Assembly: GCA_000827265.1 (NCBI GenBank) | Contig: KN834759.1 | Location: forward strand, 477,666-541,665 | Length of the DNA: 64,000 bases | Direction: 5' to 3' | Source: Collybiopsis luxurians FD-317 M1 | Taxonomy: Eukaryota > Basidiomycota > Agaricomycetes > Agaricales > Omphalotaceae | In this document: piece by piece, positions 1 through 11,389 of the stretch | Layout: every line of letters starts with the position of its first letter | How positions within the stretch are numbered: position 1 is the first letter of the stretch | Translations under genes and position numbers: made by a program | Notes under the pieces: model-generated | What the model was told of the DNA's origin: nothing | Database searches by the model: none | What the model saw: only the letters and a program-made list of their open reading frames with translations

Positions 1-1286
1 TGGGGCAAATGGCTGCAGAAGGACATAATGGATCTTTTGTAATAGATGGATATGGGATTGCAGAAATCACCATCAAAACTGATGAGGGATCAGTACATTG
101 TTAACACTTTCCAGTGTCACATACCCCTACATTTGCAATGAACTTATTATCACTGCCTGCCATGGATAGGAAAGGGTTCTGGGATATATAGGGAAGCAGA
201 AAGATCAACATCAGGAATCCTGCTTCTGGTAAAGTTATAGTAGACATTTAGCAGGGCACTGTGGCAGTCACAGTTTATATCAAGTGAATGTGGCAGACAA
301 TTTGGATTCACATACCCTGGATTCTTCCTCTCCTATTGAACCTTCAGATTCTACCTACATACCAACTGTTCCTGGTCAAAACCTTGTTCTTTTGCAATGT
401 CGCACACTCACTTTTGGCATATGAATGTGAACATGATATGTATTATGGCTAAATGCAAACTTGTGGAAGGCTTAGGTGTATCAGACTACTTGCTTTGTGG
501 CAACAGTGTAAAATATGTCTGTATACAAAAGCAAAATGACACCTATTTGACATTATTGTCATACCTTCTGCAGAGCCTTTGGATAGGGTAAGCTTGGACC
601 TCTCAGGGCAATCACACACCAGAAGCCTCAGCAGAGTGTATTATATGCTCCTTGCCTGCAATAATGGAACAGGAATCCCCTTTCCTTCTTTTACCCCCAA
701 AAAAGAGGCCCTCACAGTTCTATCTTGTCCAGGAGTTCACAGCCATGGCTGAGCATCAAAACAGTCATTGTGTTCAAATTTGTTAGATTGATATGGGCAG
801 AGAGTTCAGCAACTGACATTTTAACATCAGAAAAAAACACCTTTTTCCCAGGCAAATGTAGGAAATCTGAGAACACCCAGGGAAGTGGCCAAATCCTGGG
901 GACCCTCAGGCACTTTCAGGCACCACAAGTTGCTTAGGTTGCTTAGACTTACCAGGTTTTGGGCCATTTCCTAGGCTCCCTGGAAGATGTTTGAAAATAT
1001 CCTGAGAGTCACCGAGGGCTCCTTGGGGTTCTTTGGGGCTCTCTGAGGATCCTAGGAGCAGAAATATTCTAAATGCTACAAATCATACAAAATTATATTG
1101 CAAATATAAAGTTATGCATTATTCTTGTGTAAATGCACAACCAGAGCATTTATCTGGTGAGAATTATGCAGAGGTTTTCACTTTTTCCATGAATCACATG
1201 ATGAGCTCACCTCGAACTGTTTACAATCAAAAAATTTTCCCATGGTCAAATATTTTTATAACTTCTTGTATATATACTATGTGCAT

Positions 1287-1480
1287 CATCAGGAAAAGGG
1301 CCCTATAGCCTAGGCACATATGGGTTGTTATGGGTTATCCTCAGACAGTTTAAGGCTTCGGAGTCCTGGGCTACATGCCCAGGATGCCAAGGGACACCCC
1401 CAAATCCTGTAGAGCCTGAGAGTCCCTGAGGATCCCTGAAGATCCCTGGGGATCTTTCAGGTCTCCTGAGGCTTCGACAT
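1287..1480 (+). repeat. Inverted repeat, left arm
   Basis: This stretch reads CATCAGGAAAAGGGCCCTATAG, AGGCACAT, GGGTTGTTATGGG, then GGATGCCAAGGGACACCCCC and a series of CCTGAGGATCC-like words. The same words appear in reverse complement and reverse order at 1893-2085. The two arms are about 190 bp each and clearly diverged, so the structure is old. Confidence 0.75.
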
Positions 1481-1892
1481 ATAAATGTGATAATGGGCCC
1501 AATTTAAGCCCAGTCATGTAATTGATGAAAATTGACAATTTCACCTTTGCATTACATAAAAAGGTTGCAGTAGTTATATTCTGACAGCTAAAGTCTACAA
1601 TTATTACACTTGCTATATCCTATGTACATATGTACAGGCTTTTTACTATACGAATATATTGTGCTCAAGTATGTTAAGTCAATACAGAACTTACATTAGT
1701 ATAATAAACTGTACTTAAAGTATAATAACTGACTAGTAAAACTGAAGTAATAGGTGACAATAAATCATTACAGCAATATATTAAAATACAATACTACAGT
1801 ATATTAAAAGCAATATAAGAGTATGATATATAGAGTAGAGTAAGTAGAAGAACAGATGGAAGTATATTTTATTATTTTAGATTTATATGTTG

Positions 1893-2085
1893 AAGCTTCA
1901 GGGCAGCCTCATGGATCCTCAGGGATCCTCAGGGACTCTCAGGCTCCACAGGATTTGGGAGGTGTCCCTTGGCATCCTGGGCAGCCTATATAACCCAGGA
2001 CTCCTGAGAAGCCTTAAACTGCCTAAGGACAGCCCATAACAACCCACATGTGCCTGGGCTATAGGGTCTTTTTCCTGATGAACAT
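1893..2085 (-). repeat. Inverted repeat, right arm
   Basis: Reverse complement of the arm at 1287-1480 with scattered mismatches, ending in the TTTTTCCTGATG terminus. Together the arms could fold into a long hairpin around the AT-rich centre. Confidence 0.75.
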
Positions 2086-3340
2086 ATGCACTGAACATGG
2101 AATTCTGATTGAGAAAGTCCCTAAGTCATTGTCTGCAGCTTACAGTCAGGTAGAATGAGCTAACCAAACAGTCATTGAAGGTATTTGTGCTATGCTAGAG
2201 GATTCCAATCTTGACCATCAGTTTTGGGCAGAGGCCACATCTGCTTATTGCTGTATATGCAACATGATTCCTACAAGTTGTCATCCAGGTGTTATACCTT
2301 GAGAAAAATGGTATGAGGCTTGACAAAGTAATGTGAATGTCTTGCACCTACAATGTTGGGGGTGTAAAGTTTGGATGACAGACCTGGATAGGGTCAATGG
2401 GAAGTTAGAATGTCAATCATGGGTTATGTAGGTTGTCAAGGGTACAGAATTTGGGACTTGAATAAGAAGGGCAATTATCCTGTCCATGATGTGAAATTTG
2501 AGAAAGGAATGCTGAGGCAAACAGGAGAAATGGTGGAAATGCAGGTTGATGGCATAGACTTTGATGTCAATGTCAGTATAGATCACTCAGTCTGAATTGA
2601 GCAAGCTTCCTCTCTGGCTCCAAATGGGGTATCATCCCCTTTGCCACATCCTATCCCTTCCCATTCTCTTCCTCATGCTGCAGCCAAAAGTCCTCCTGTG
2701 TTGTGTCCTCCTGCTCACACTCAAAGTCGTACACTGGATCCTGGCCCTCATTGTTCTACCCATTTATGGATGCTGTCTGCTGGTTTACTGCAGTCACAGG
2801 TGTACAAGGAGGATGAGAATTGAGCCAGGGATGAAGCTAAAGAGTGGGCAAGTGTGGCTGTTCTGACCAGCACCATCAAAGGGGGAGGGGATATAAGGAT
2901 TCCCAAATCATATGTCAATGCAATGAGAAACCCAGAGGGTTGGTTAACACCTATGAAGGCCAAAATTGATTTATTAACCCAGCAGAAATGCTGGATCTTG
3001 GTCAATCACCCTGATAATGTGCAAATTCTCAATGGGATGTGGGTCTATGACCTTAAAGTCAATGGTAAAGGTGTGGTGCTAGACTGGAAGGCTTGATATA
3101 TGGCTCAAGCAGACATGCAGGCTCCTAGCCCAATTGATTTTCAGAAGAGTTGGTCAATGGTCACTAGGTTCAAGTCATCCAGTTTCTCATCAAACAACTC
3201 CATATGTATCAACAGGACTTCTCTGCCATTTATCTCAATGGCTATCTTCTAAAAAAGCTGCCTGTATATATGTCTCAACCAGTTGGCAAATTGTATCTGC
3301 TCTCAGCCTCAACTGGTGGTATCTGGACACTAGGGTGAGT

Positions 3341-4494
3341 GATAGATTGGAGGTACAGATACATAATGATGCATAGACTAGGGCTGCATGAAAAACCTCT
3401 GGAGGTTTTTAACCCAGTTATATTACCCAGGCCATCTCTGGACTTGGTTTTTTTTACCTGTCACATGATGAAAAAAAGCAAAAATTTTTTTTCCTCAATT
3501 GCCACCGCTGGTGCAGCGGCACACTCCTATTCCTCTACAGTAGCACTATCTACTCAAAATACAATTATATAGTTATCATCTGGAACTCCTGCAATGTCTG
3601 AGACCCCTACAGCTTGAACATTATTCTTTAGAACACCCTGTGGTTGTGCCAAGTCTGCTAGAAGACTTGCAATGGTATGAGAACTGTGATTAATATGCAT
3701 GGTCTTCAGAAGGAGATTGAAGGTAGCAGAAGGAGCAATATCAATCTGGCCTGCTAACCCTTCTTTGCTGCATCATCTGCAGAGAATTATTTGCAATACA
3801 GTGTGAGGCTCAGTATACACTCACATGCTCAGTAATTTATGTAGGCTACATATGGGACCTCAGGCCTCGCAAGCATAAAACCAGTAAAAAACAGTAAAAA
3901 ACCTCAAAGTCACATGGGGCAGTTAAATACCTAGGTTTCTTTCACAACCCTAGTGTAGACATCTAGATATACATCATGTGGTCAAGTTACTGGTTGTGTG
4001 GTCATGTGGTTTCCTGTAGCATCAAATTGACAGGTTTGTGGTTAAGAATATAAGTATTATCTTTGCTTCCATGTGGGTATCCTCAAGTAGTTGTTTCATT
4101 ACATTTCTGCTACATTTATCTTCCTAAATGTTTAACCCTATCTTATCATTTATAGAAGACATAGAATTTTTGTATCCCTCAGAATCTTTCCATTGTTCTG
4201 AGGGTACATCCATGTTTACTTTTCATTTCTATTATATATTTAACAGTTACCATTTAACAGTTACCTGCAGTTTCATGTACTTACATAGAAACTAGGTAAC
4301 ATGAGAACCTTTCCATTGCTTTGAGGTTTTTGTGTACTTACATAGGAACTAGTTTGACATTTTGGCACCTAGTAACAATGTCAAAATTGGGTTCGAAGAT
4401 GGGGAAAGGGACAACAAGGAAAAAGACATCAATGACATGAGCACAGAAGAATTGAGGGCAATAGCAAGAGGTATATCATGATGTACCAATAAAT
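3341..4494. other. No gene seen; transposon debris
   Basis: After the reverse transcriptase remnant the reading breaks up. Short open stretches to about 3570 have no recognisable protein. The rest is AT-rich and non-coding, with no further Copia RNase H or LTR of the first element visible. Confidence 0.5.
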
Positions 4495-4711
4495 TGTTGT
4501 GGATACTTGATTGATCTTGTACATACACAGTTTCTGCATTTGTATTATGTCTTTTGTGTTTTTGTACTCATTGTGTGATTGTACTTTCAGCTTCATTGTT
4601 CTACTTATATAGTTCTATGTACACAGCACTTATGTTTATAAGGACTCGAGTATGTAGAGAATATCAGTATTTTGTATGCTATTCCCCCAGTCTTAACCTT
4701 TAGTTATCACA
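4495..4711 (+). repeat. 5' LTR of Copia element
   Basis: It starts TGTTGTGGATACTTGATT and ends CA, the usual TG...CA borders. The first 130 bases match the sequence from 7491 with few differences, which marks it as the partner of the 3' LTR. It is followed after three bases by a primer-binding site. Confidence 0.85.
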
Positions 4712-4714
4712 ATA

Positions 4715-4726
4715 GGTTATGGGCCC
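4715..4726 (+). promoter_or_regulatory. Copia primer-binding site (initiator tRNA-Met half-molecule type)
   Basis: GGTTATGGGCCC is complementary to the anticodon stem-loop of initiator tRNA-Met, not to its 3' CCA end. This is the primer arrangement known for Drosophila copia, where a cleaved 5' half of the tRNA primes minus-strand synthesis. It sits just inside the 5' LTR, as expected. Confidence 0.7.
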
Positions 4727-4821
4727 CAGCCCTGACTGAAATCTTGTAGCATATACTTAGCTCCTTGTCACTCTCATCCTTCTATACATTTGCTCATCAG
4801 TGTAACAGTGATCTACATTTA

Positions 4822-5770
4822 ACATGGCAGATTCCACTAATCCTTACATAATTCAGCATCTCTCCGGTGTTGAGAATTACTCCACCTGGAAGATAAAGAT
4901 GCCTGACATTTTTACAGATATGGGTCTTGATGAATATGCCCTTGGCACAAATATCAAGCCCAATAAGCCTGATGCTGATCAAGATGTTTGAGATTGGCAC
5001 AAGAAGGATCAACAAGTACTTTCTGCCATCCAACTCAGAAATGGCTACAAACCATTGGTATACATTTCTGACTCACCTACATCTAATCAGGCCTGGAGTA
5101 CCTTATTGGATATGTACCAGACCAAAGGTGCAATTGGCATTGTACTAGTACATTGAAAGCTATTCCATGCTCAATGTCATGAAGGTGAAGATATTGAGGA
5201 GCACATCCAGACTATGACTAAATACAGGAAGGAGCTTTCCGGCTTAAATTCCAAGCTCACAGATGACAAGTTTTCCATTACTCTCTTGACTTCCCTTCCT
5301 GATTCCTGGGATAACTTCATCCAAGGAATTGACACTACATCTTTTTCAGACTCAGCCAAGATAGTTGCCCAGATTTTGGAAAAGGCAAATTCCAAAAAGA
5401 CCAAACCTAGCTCTGATGATGTTGCACTTCCTGCCAATAAGTTCAGATCTTTAGGTAATCATAGCTCCTCTCAATCTAAACTTGCTTGCCATCACTGTGG
5501 CCACAATGGTCATTTTGTTGATCAGTGCCATGATGCTGCTACTGGAAAATCCTACAGTGCACAGCAGAAAAAGAAGAATTATGAGTGTTCCATGCAGAAC
5601 TGCTCAGCCCAAGTCACCACTGAGAGTGAATACACCAGACATCCCTGATTCCAATACCAGCACTACCAATCCAACCCTTCCCATTCCAAATCAACCTCCA
5701 TCCTCTTCCAAGTCCTCTATTCCTGCACATCCATTCCCTGCACCAAGAAATCCATTACAATTGATTATTG
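4822..5770 (+). pseudogene. Copia Gag, with in-frame stops
   Basis: The reading opens at ATG 4822 (MADSTNPYIIQHLSGVENYS, then TWKIKM) and follows the UBN2-type Gag fold. A zinc knuckle CHHCGHNGHFVDQC at about 5490-5530 fits CX2CX4HX4C. Stop codons interrupt it near 4990 and 5155, so intact Gag cannot be made. The tail is Pro/Ser-rich. Protease and integrase should follow in a normal Copia but are missing; the reading passes almost directly to reverse transcriptase, so the element carries an internal deletion. Confidence 0.8.
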
Positions 5771-5897
5771 ACTATTGAATAATCCAAATTTGTGCATACC
5801 TTGCTGACCAGATGCATGGAAAATTTGGGTACCTGTTGAAGTATCTGCTGAAGATCAGCAGCCAGAACCCAAGCCTGCTGCCTTTGGATTTGCAGCA

Positions 5898-7483
5898 ATG
5901 CAGGACTTATTCAATAGTGAGCCATTGACTATTGCTGAAGCAATGGCACAACCAGATTGGCCTAAATGGAAGGAGGCAATGGATACAGAAATTGCACAGC
6001 TGAAAAAGCTGAATGCATACTACCGGATCACAGAATGTCCACCAAACCAGACTGTGATTGCAAATAAATGGGTTTTTTTGCCTCAAATGCAATGAGGCAG
6101 GGAATATCACACATTACAAGGCCCAACTTGTGGCCAAAGGTTTTTCCCAAATTCCCAGTATCAATTATGATGAAACTTTTGCACCAGTAGTCTGAATTGA
6201 AACCATCAGACTCTTGATTTCCCTTGCTGCATGGTATAATCTTAAAGTATGCATTGTTGATGTTGTTGGTGCTTACTTGAATGGGAAACTTGATGAAGAG
6301 ATTTATATGGTACAGCCTGAGGGCTATGAAGATGGTACAGCTCGAGTATGCAAGCTCGAGCAATCTCTTTACAGTTTGAAGCAAGCCAGTCACATTTGGA
6401 ATCTTACACTTGATTCCAGCTTTAAAAAACTTAGATATTTGCATTTGCTTTCAGATCAATGTGTCTATGTCCGTAGATTGGACAAAGGCATTGTTATAGT
6501 CACAGTACATGTCAATGATATGTCCATTTTTGCATCTAATGATGAACTGATGGATCAAGTTGAATCTGAACTTGAAAAGGAATTTTCTATTAACAGACTC
6601 AGTGGTTTACACCAATTACCTGGCATAGAAATTCATTTTTCCTCTGACTCTATTACACTCATGCAGACTCAGTACCTTATGCATATTCTGCAGCATTTTG
6701 GTATGGCAGAATGCAAACCAGTTCACACCCCTATCATGGACACTCATGTCAAACTTGAAATGTTATCCAACAATGAATCCTTTCCAGAAGTCAAAGCTGT
6801 CTATCAAAACATTGTTGAATCACTTATGTTTGCTGCTGTCATGACTTTCCCTGACATTTCTTTTACTGTTCAAACTCTCTCCCAGTTCAACACTAATCCC
6901 AGTCCAACATGTCTCACAGCTGCTAAGTGAATTCTTTGCTATCTCAAAGGCACATCAAATCTCAGTGTCTAATACTCTATTTCCAACTCTGATGCTAATT
7001 CTGAAATCATTGAACTTGATATTTTCAGTGATGCTGATTGGGGTAACAGTGTTGACAACAGAAAATCTGTTTCAGGGTGTGTATCAATGCATGCAGGGGG
7101 AGCTGTAACTTGGAAATCCAAGAAGCAACCCACTGTTGCTCTTTCCAGCATGGAGGCTAAGTTTTTAGCACTTGCTGCTACTACCTGCAAAGTGCTGTGG
7201 CTTTGCATTCTTTTTTTCTGAGCTTGGTTTACCTTTCCATCATCCAACCAACATTTTTGTTGATAATCAAGGTACCACTTCCTTTGCTCAGAATTTCAGC
7301 TTCCATACCCAATCCAAGCATATTGACATTTGGCACCACTTCACACACAAGAATATCACCTCTAACAAGGTGACAGTCAATTACTGCGCTACTGAAGATA
7401 ACATTGCAGATATAATGACAAAGGGACTTAATCAGTACAAGCACGAACATCTTGTACAGTTACTTGGGATGTATCACACTTGA
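5898..7483 (+). pseudogene. Copia reverse transcriptase and RNase H, inactivated
   Basis: Blocks in order: RT start (DWPKWKEAMDTEIAQLKK and NKWVFLPQ), [10 protein letters not shown] and YDETFAPVV at about 6120-6195, AYLNGKLDEEIYMVQPEGY near 6270, LYSLKQASHIWN, then the active-site strand, where the usual YVDD reads HVND. RNase H follows with DADWGNSVDNRKSVSG and ends with KHIDIWHHF and NIADIMTKGL. There are frameshifts near 6092 and stops near 6195, 6928, 6970 and 7219. The Asp loss in the catalytic box and the stops show a dead element. The polypurine tract and 3' LTR follow at once. Confidence 0.9.
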
Positions 7484-7490
7484 GGGGGAG

Positions 7491-7675
7491 TGTTGTGGAT
7501 ACTTGATTAATCTCATACCTACACGGTTTCTGCATTTGAATTATATCTTTTGTGTTTTTGTACTCATTGTATAATTGTACTTTCAGCTTCATTGTTCTAC
7601 TTATATAGTTCTATGTACACAACACTTATGTTTTGAAGTGTGAAGAATACCAATATACCTCCACCCCTACCCCTT
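7491..7675 (+). repeat. 3' LTR of Copia element, with polypurine tract
   Basis: It begins TGTTGTGGATACTTGATT directly after the polypurine tract GAGGGGGAG (7482-7490). The first part matches the 5' LTR closely; after about 7638 the two diverge and the right border is uncertain. Confidence 0.75.
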
Positions 7676-7794
7676 TGAAGAGCCAAGTTGAGAAAGAGAA
7701 AAGTAATGGTAGGGAGGAGGTGGACAAAGTAAGGAGTATGGGTAGACACACTGGTGGCTTCACCAACCAGCATTGTTGCCACAGTCCAGTCTGT

Positions 7795-7935
7795 GAACCT
7801 GGTGAACCTGGTCCACACTTGAACTGGACCTCAGGTTCAGGTCCAGTTTGGGAAAATTCCTTGACTGAACCTCCAGGTGCAGCTCAAGGTTCAGCAGGTC
7901 TCTGAACTTGTGAACTGGACCTGAACTATGGAAAG
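7795..7935. repeat. Short imperfect repeats of the GAACCTGGTCC type
   Basis: Words such as GAACCTGGT, TGAACTGGACCT and GGTTCAGGTCC recur in both orientations, giving a low-complexity, partly palindromic block. No coding role is seen. Confidence 0.55.
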
Positions 7936-8153
7936 CTGGAAGGTCTTGCTTGTCACTGAGGTTTTATGATCATTTGATACAATACAATCTCAGTGTTTCA
8001 TCTTGAAATAGTAAGAGGACCTTGAATACTCCATGTGAATATAATTCAGGTATATTCCATCAATGCACATCATGTAATCAACGAAATAGATTTATGCTAC
8101 CACACATGAATATGATATCTTGCTTAACTACGCCACTTATTCTAATGATAAGT

Positions 8154-9985
8154 TTACAACTCACAGGCAACATTGCTATCCTCGCTATCCTCACTGTCTT
8201 CATCTGATGAAAAATGAACCACTCCATCTGCCAATTGAACCTCCTTGTCCAAACCAAGACTGCCTCTTATGCCTCCCATGTAACCAGTATCTTCATCCTA
8301 CCTGAGTGGCTGGAGGTCATCCACTGTATTGCCAACTGTCTGGCCCAAGGCTTGTTGTACTTCTTCTACAAATTTGTCCCTGTCATCATGGAAGCTCTGC
8401 AGCTTAAAAGTTTCCACCAATGGAGCATTGTTCCTGAACTTTGCCACTAGTTGATCATAGATGTCCTGCACATTGTGGCGAGTAACAGGAGAGCTGCCGA
8501 TTTGAGTGTAATACTGCCTTGCCCAGTAATCAAATTCTAATGGAACTAGTTCAAACACTTTGTGATCCAGTGGTGCATAGAGTCTCTCTGCTTCCTTGAT
8601 GTAGTTTGCTTCAGGATCAATTATGACCTAGAAAATAAGTAATCATAGTTTCACTGCTCGTTAATAATTAATAACACCAACCTTGAAATTCAAAGCCTGA
8701 TAATTCTCTGGATGCTCATCTATGTCATCTGGAGGGCCTTGTGGAAGGATCTTATGCTTTTGAGCACACTTCTTTGTATTGTTGATTAAGCTGACATATT
8801 CATCTAGTTCAGCTTGAAACCAAAGGATTACTACCCATTTGAACACATTGCTTTTACACAGTCAGCTTGAGAAGTATTTTGCCAATTTTGGCAGAAGACT
8901 TACTACTCAAGAGGATTATGAGGGCTATAATCAACATCTGGGTTAGATAAAATGTCTTCTAGTCCAGGAGTGCAGTTTCGCCGAAGATTGGACTAGACAA
9001 TTTCAGGAGAAATATTCTTCTTGTCCTTCATGTACCTGTGTTGTAGTGTTCCCTCCAGTGCCGGATCAAGACTTTGCCTGATAAAAGAGTGCCCTTTGGC
9101 AATACAGAAATTCTCAGGCCCTGGATCACTCTGAGTGACCAAACAAGTATCTGGGGAACATAAGTGGATAACACATGAAGATGGAAAAAAGATATACAGC
9201 CGTCTTTCTTAACACAATCCAAGTAATACCGAAAGATAAGCCAAGGATTTGAATTTGAGTGCCAAACATGAGGCCACTTGATTTTTCCAGTAAAAGGATC
9301 AATTCCTATTGAGTTCAGTGAGTGTAGGGACATTGAAAATAGAGTTATTATTATTACCGGTATGCAAAGCAAGTCCATATTTCTTCAATTTGTTGTGCTG
9401 GTTCCCACACCACATGTCATTGACTCTGGCTGCCCAAAACTGACACTTTTTCAGCCTTCGGCGAATTCGGTGAATACACTGTCTCACCAAATCTGGTTCA
9501 CATCTATGCATGTAATCAATTATAACCTGCCTCAATGGTTTGTTTAGTATTGGAAGTTCATTGAACAATTGTTGCAAACAAAACCTACTTGCTGACTTCC
9601 TTACCCTGCTGATGAAAGAGCTTTTCGATTCATCTATATCCAGCCTGGGGAAATCATTGGTGCAGATGCTCCATGTCATTGCGTATGCTCTCGACAGTAT
9701 ACCCTGTAATAGACTGATAAGTTCGAAGCTTTTTAGCAATTGGAAATGTAGAAGGGACTTGATACCTGCTGATCTTGATCTTATCAGACCTAACCCACTC
9801 TGATATTCTTGAAACTTTTTAATCCTGATATTATGCCTTTGAGTGAAAGCATGGATATCTGTCACTGAGCTTACACTAGTCCATACTTCTCTTGATTGAA
9901 CACCTTCTTTTCTCAGCCACTCAAGAATTTGAACATCATTGAGCTCATGACTCCAGTATTTTTGGATGTGAGGCTCAAGCTCACT
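8154..9985 (-). pseudogene. Integrase-core (DDE-type) transposon protein, C-terminal two-thirds readable
   Basis: It belongs to an integrase-core family common in mushroom genomes. An N-terminal helix-turn-helix part reads ELNDVQILEWLRKEG near 9925. The core reads FWAARVNDMWC and, across an intron at 9357-9306, GIDPFTGKIKWPHVWHSNSN. An intron at 9197-9151 leads into TQSDPGPENF. The tail reads WFQAELDEYV and FELVPLEFDYWARQYY. Further clean introns are at 8903-8851, 8681-8628 and 8301-8260. The last exon ends in an acidic SSDEDSEDSEDS tail and stop 8156-8154. From about 9720 to 9580 the family-matching frame has several stops, and no start is found near 9990, where Copia sequence abuts. The expected DQHD block reads NQHN. 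Function as an active integrase is doubtful. Confidence 0.7.
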
Positions 9986-9990
9986 GAGAG

Positions 9991-10275
9991 GTGCTCACTG
10001 AGACAAAGAAATTCAGATTTAATAACTGGGTTAACTTTAAAACTCACAATTGGGCTTGTTGTGACCCATGGCAAAGAAGTGCAGTCAACTTCAACACTGG
10101 TACTAGTTCAATTACTGTTGACATCCCTAATGGAATCAATGCAACCAGATTAGAACTTACTGAAGTTCTATACTCTCCTGAGGTCAGGTATACCCTGGTG
10201 TCTATGGGTAAGCTCAACAATCATGGTTTCACACTGGTCACTTTCACAACATATAGTTGTGCTCATAGAAAGTGA
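9991..10275 (+). pseudogene. Copia protease-region fragment
   Basis: Translation gives INATRLELTEVLYSPEVRYT followed by LVSMGKLNNHGFT, the strand that follows the aspartic protease in Copia polyproteins (compare NVLYVPELKRNLLSVS-type sequence in the family). Upstream the frame reads the preceding protease segment. It is a solitary fragment with no LTR. It lies head-to-head against the 5' end of the integrase-core gene and may have truncated it. Confidence 0.65.
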
Positions 10276-10601
10276 TGGGTCACCCTCATGTTGAGTAATT
10301 TTACTTAATTTTCAACCCTTTTATATTCCACTACTTCCATGACATGTATACAACACTCTTCTCTAAGAAAAATCCTCATTGGTGCTATTTAAGCCAAAAA
10401 AAAAAAAAAGAAACCATCTCCCAGGCTGCTGAAATTGCTGAAATTCCATACAGTCAAGAAGATTTTGGCAGAATATTGTGCAAATGGTAGCACATCCAAT
10501 CAGCCTTGTAGTGGGGGGTCTGTCAGCACTGATATCCACCAAGCAAAATCAGTACTTACCCAAGATTAGCAGACACTCTTTTAAAGTAAAAGTCAAAAAG
10601 A
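10276..10601. other. No gene seen
   Basis: Non-coding stretch with an A-rich run near 10398. No protein similarity or structured repeat was recognised. Confidence 0.5.
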
Positions 10602-10842
10602 ACATCAGGAAAAAGCCCTAAAGCCCAGGCTGCCCAGGGGAAAACCCCCAATTCCTAGGCAACCTTAGGCTCTCTGAGCATCCTGAGGTCAAAAAGCCAT
10701 TTTCAACTGGCCTCAGAGGCCCGAGGGAGCCCAGGGAGCCCAGGTCACTCCAGGAATCCTTAGGGATCTTGAGGCTCCCTAGGATTTGGGGGGGGTCCCT
10801 AGGCAGCCTGGGAGGCTTCAGGTCATTTTTCTTGATGAAGGC
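10602..10842. mobile_element. MITE related to the insertion at 823-2090
   Basis: It starts ACATCAGGAAAAAGCCCTA and ends with the inverse, ATTTTTCTTGATG. Between them are words such as CCCAGGCTGCCCAGG, CTGAGCATCCTGAGG and GATCTTGAGGCTCCC like those in the element inside the first Copia relic. About 240 bp long, no coding capacity. Confidence 0.6.
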
Positions 10843-11389
10843 AGTGTCTCTTGAAACAATCAAAGGTGCAAAGATGGAGAATGAAACAGGGCAGATTGGA
10901 TCATAAATTGCTTGGATAACCTTGACTAAATCTTTATCGTTAATCACAACCCCCATATAATTCCCTACATACATACCACAAGCAATACCATAGCTACAAC
11001 AACCCCTGCAGACAACCATAGAAGGAAAACACCAAAGCGAATGAAGTGCAACTAAGTGTTGTTGCAGCTCCTCACTCCTTAGTACTTAGTCAGACTTACT
11101 TGCGGCAATGAACGGTTTTTTAAAAAAATCATTAAGCACAACATTATTGACTACAGCCAAACATATACAATCCCATGATCAAAACAGTGATGAATAACTC
11201 AAAAATCCTTCTATTTGTTGAACACCGCTGTCAAAATCTTTGTACAAACAACTATATTCAGCATAAAATAGATTATGCCTCCAGACCAGATTAAAAATCA
11301 GATACATATGATATGAAGCTAATGAAACAGCGGGATACTTAGTCTCCCAGACTGGCTAGGTAACTCTAAATGGAGGAAAGAATCGAGTT
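10843..11389. other. No gene seen
   Basis: Non-coding DNA between the transposon block and the first cellular gene, presumably including the 3' flank of the minus-strand gene that follows. Confidence 0.45.

Larger units (their letters stand above)
823..2090. mobile_element. Non-autonomous foldback/MITE-like insertion inside the Copia relic
   Basis: The integrase reading of the Copia relic stops near 823 and resumes near 2100. The inserted DNA begins with CATCAGAAAAAAACACC and ends with the reverse complement of CATCAGGAAAAAGACCC, so it has imperfect terminal inverted repeats. Its flanks are GC-rich stretches made of short variations on CCTGAGGATCC, and its centre (about 1490-1890) is very AT-rich and codes for nothing. 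A related copy with similar ends lies at 10602-10842. It may be two nested copies, because there is a left block at 823-1060 and an inverted pair inside. No transposase is present. Confidence 0.6.
1..3340 (+). pseudogene. Degraded Ty1/Copia retrotransposon, protease-integrase-RT portion
   Basis: Reading the three forward frames together recovers Copia polyprotein blocks in the right order, interrupted by stops and shifts. At 1-190 is the region after the protease (AGYGxxxIKT-like start, then MNLLSLPAMDRKGFW). Near 395-600 is a gag-pre-integrase and integrase remnant. At 730-815 the integrase motif QEFTAMAEHQN and GREFSN can be read. At 2100-2350 is the later integrase (LEDSNLDHQFWAEATSAY). 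At 2854-3340 is the start of reverse transcriptase (IPKSYVNAMRNPEGW, then MWVYDLKVNGKG). No LTR is seen and the left end lies outside the window. The integrase part is split by the insertion at about 823-2090. The element is dead; the family assignment is secure, exact borders are not. Confidence 0.8.
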
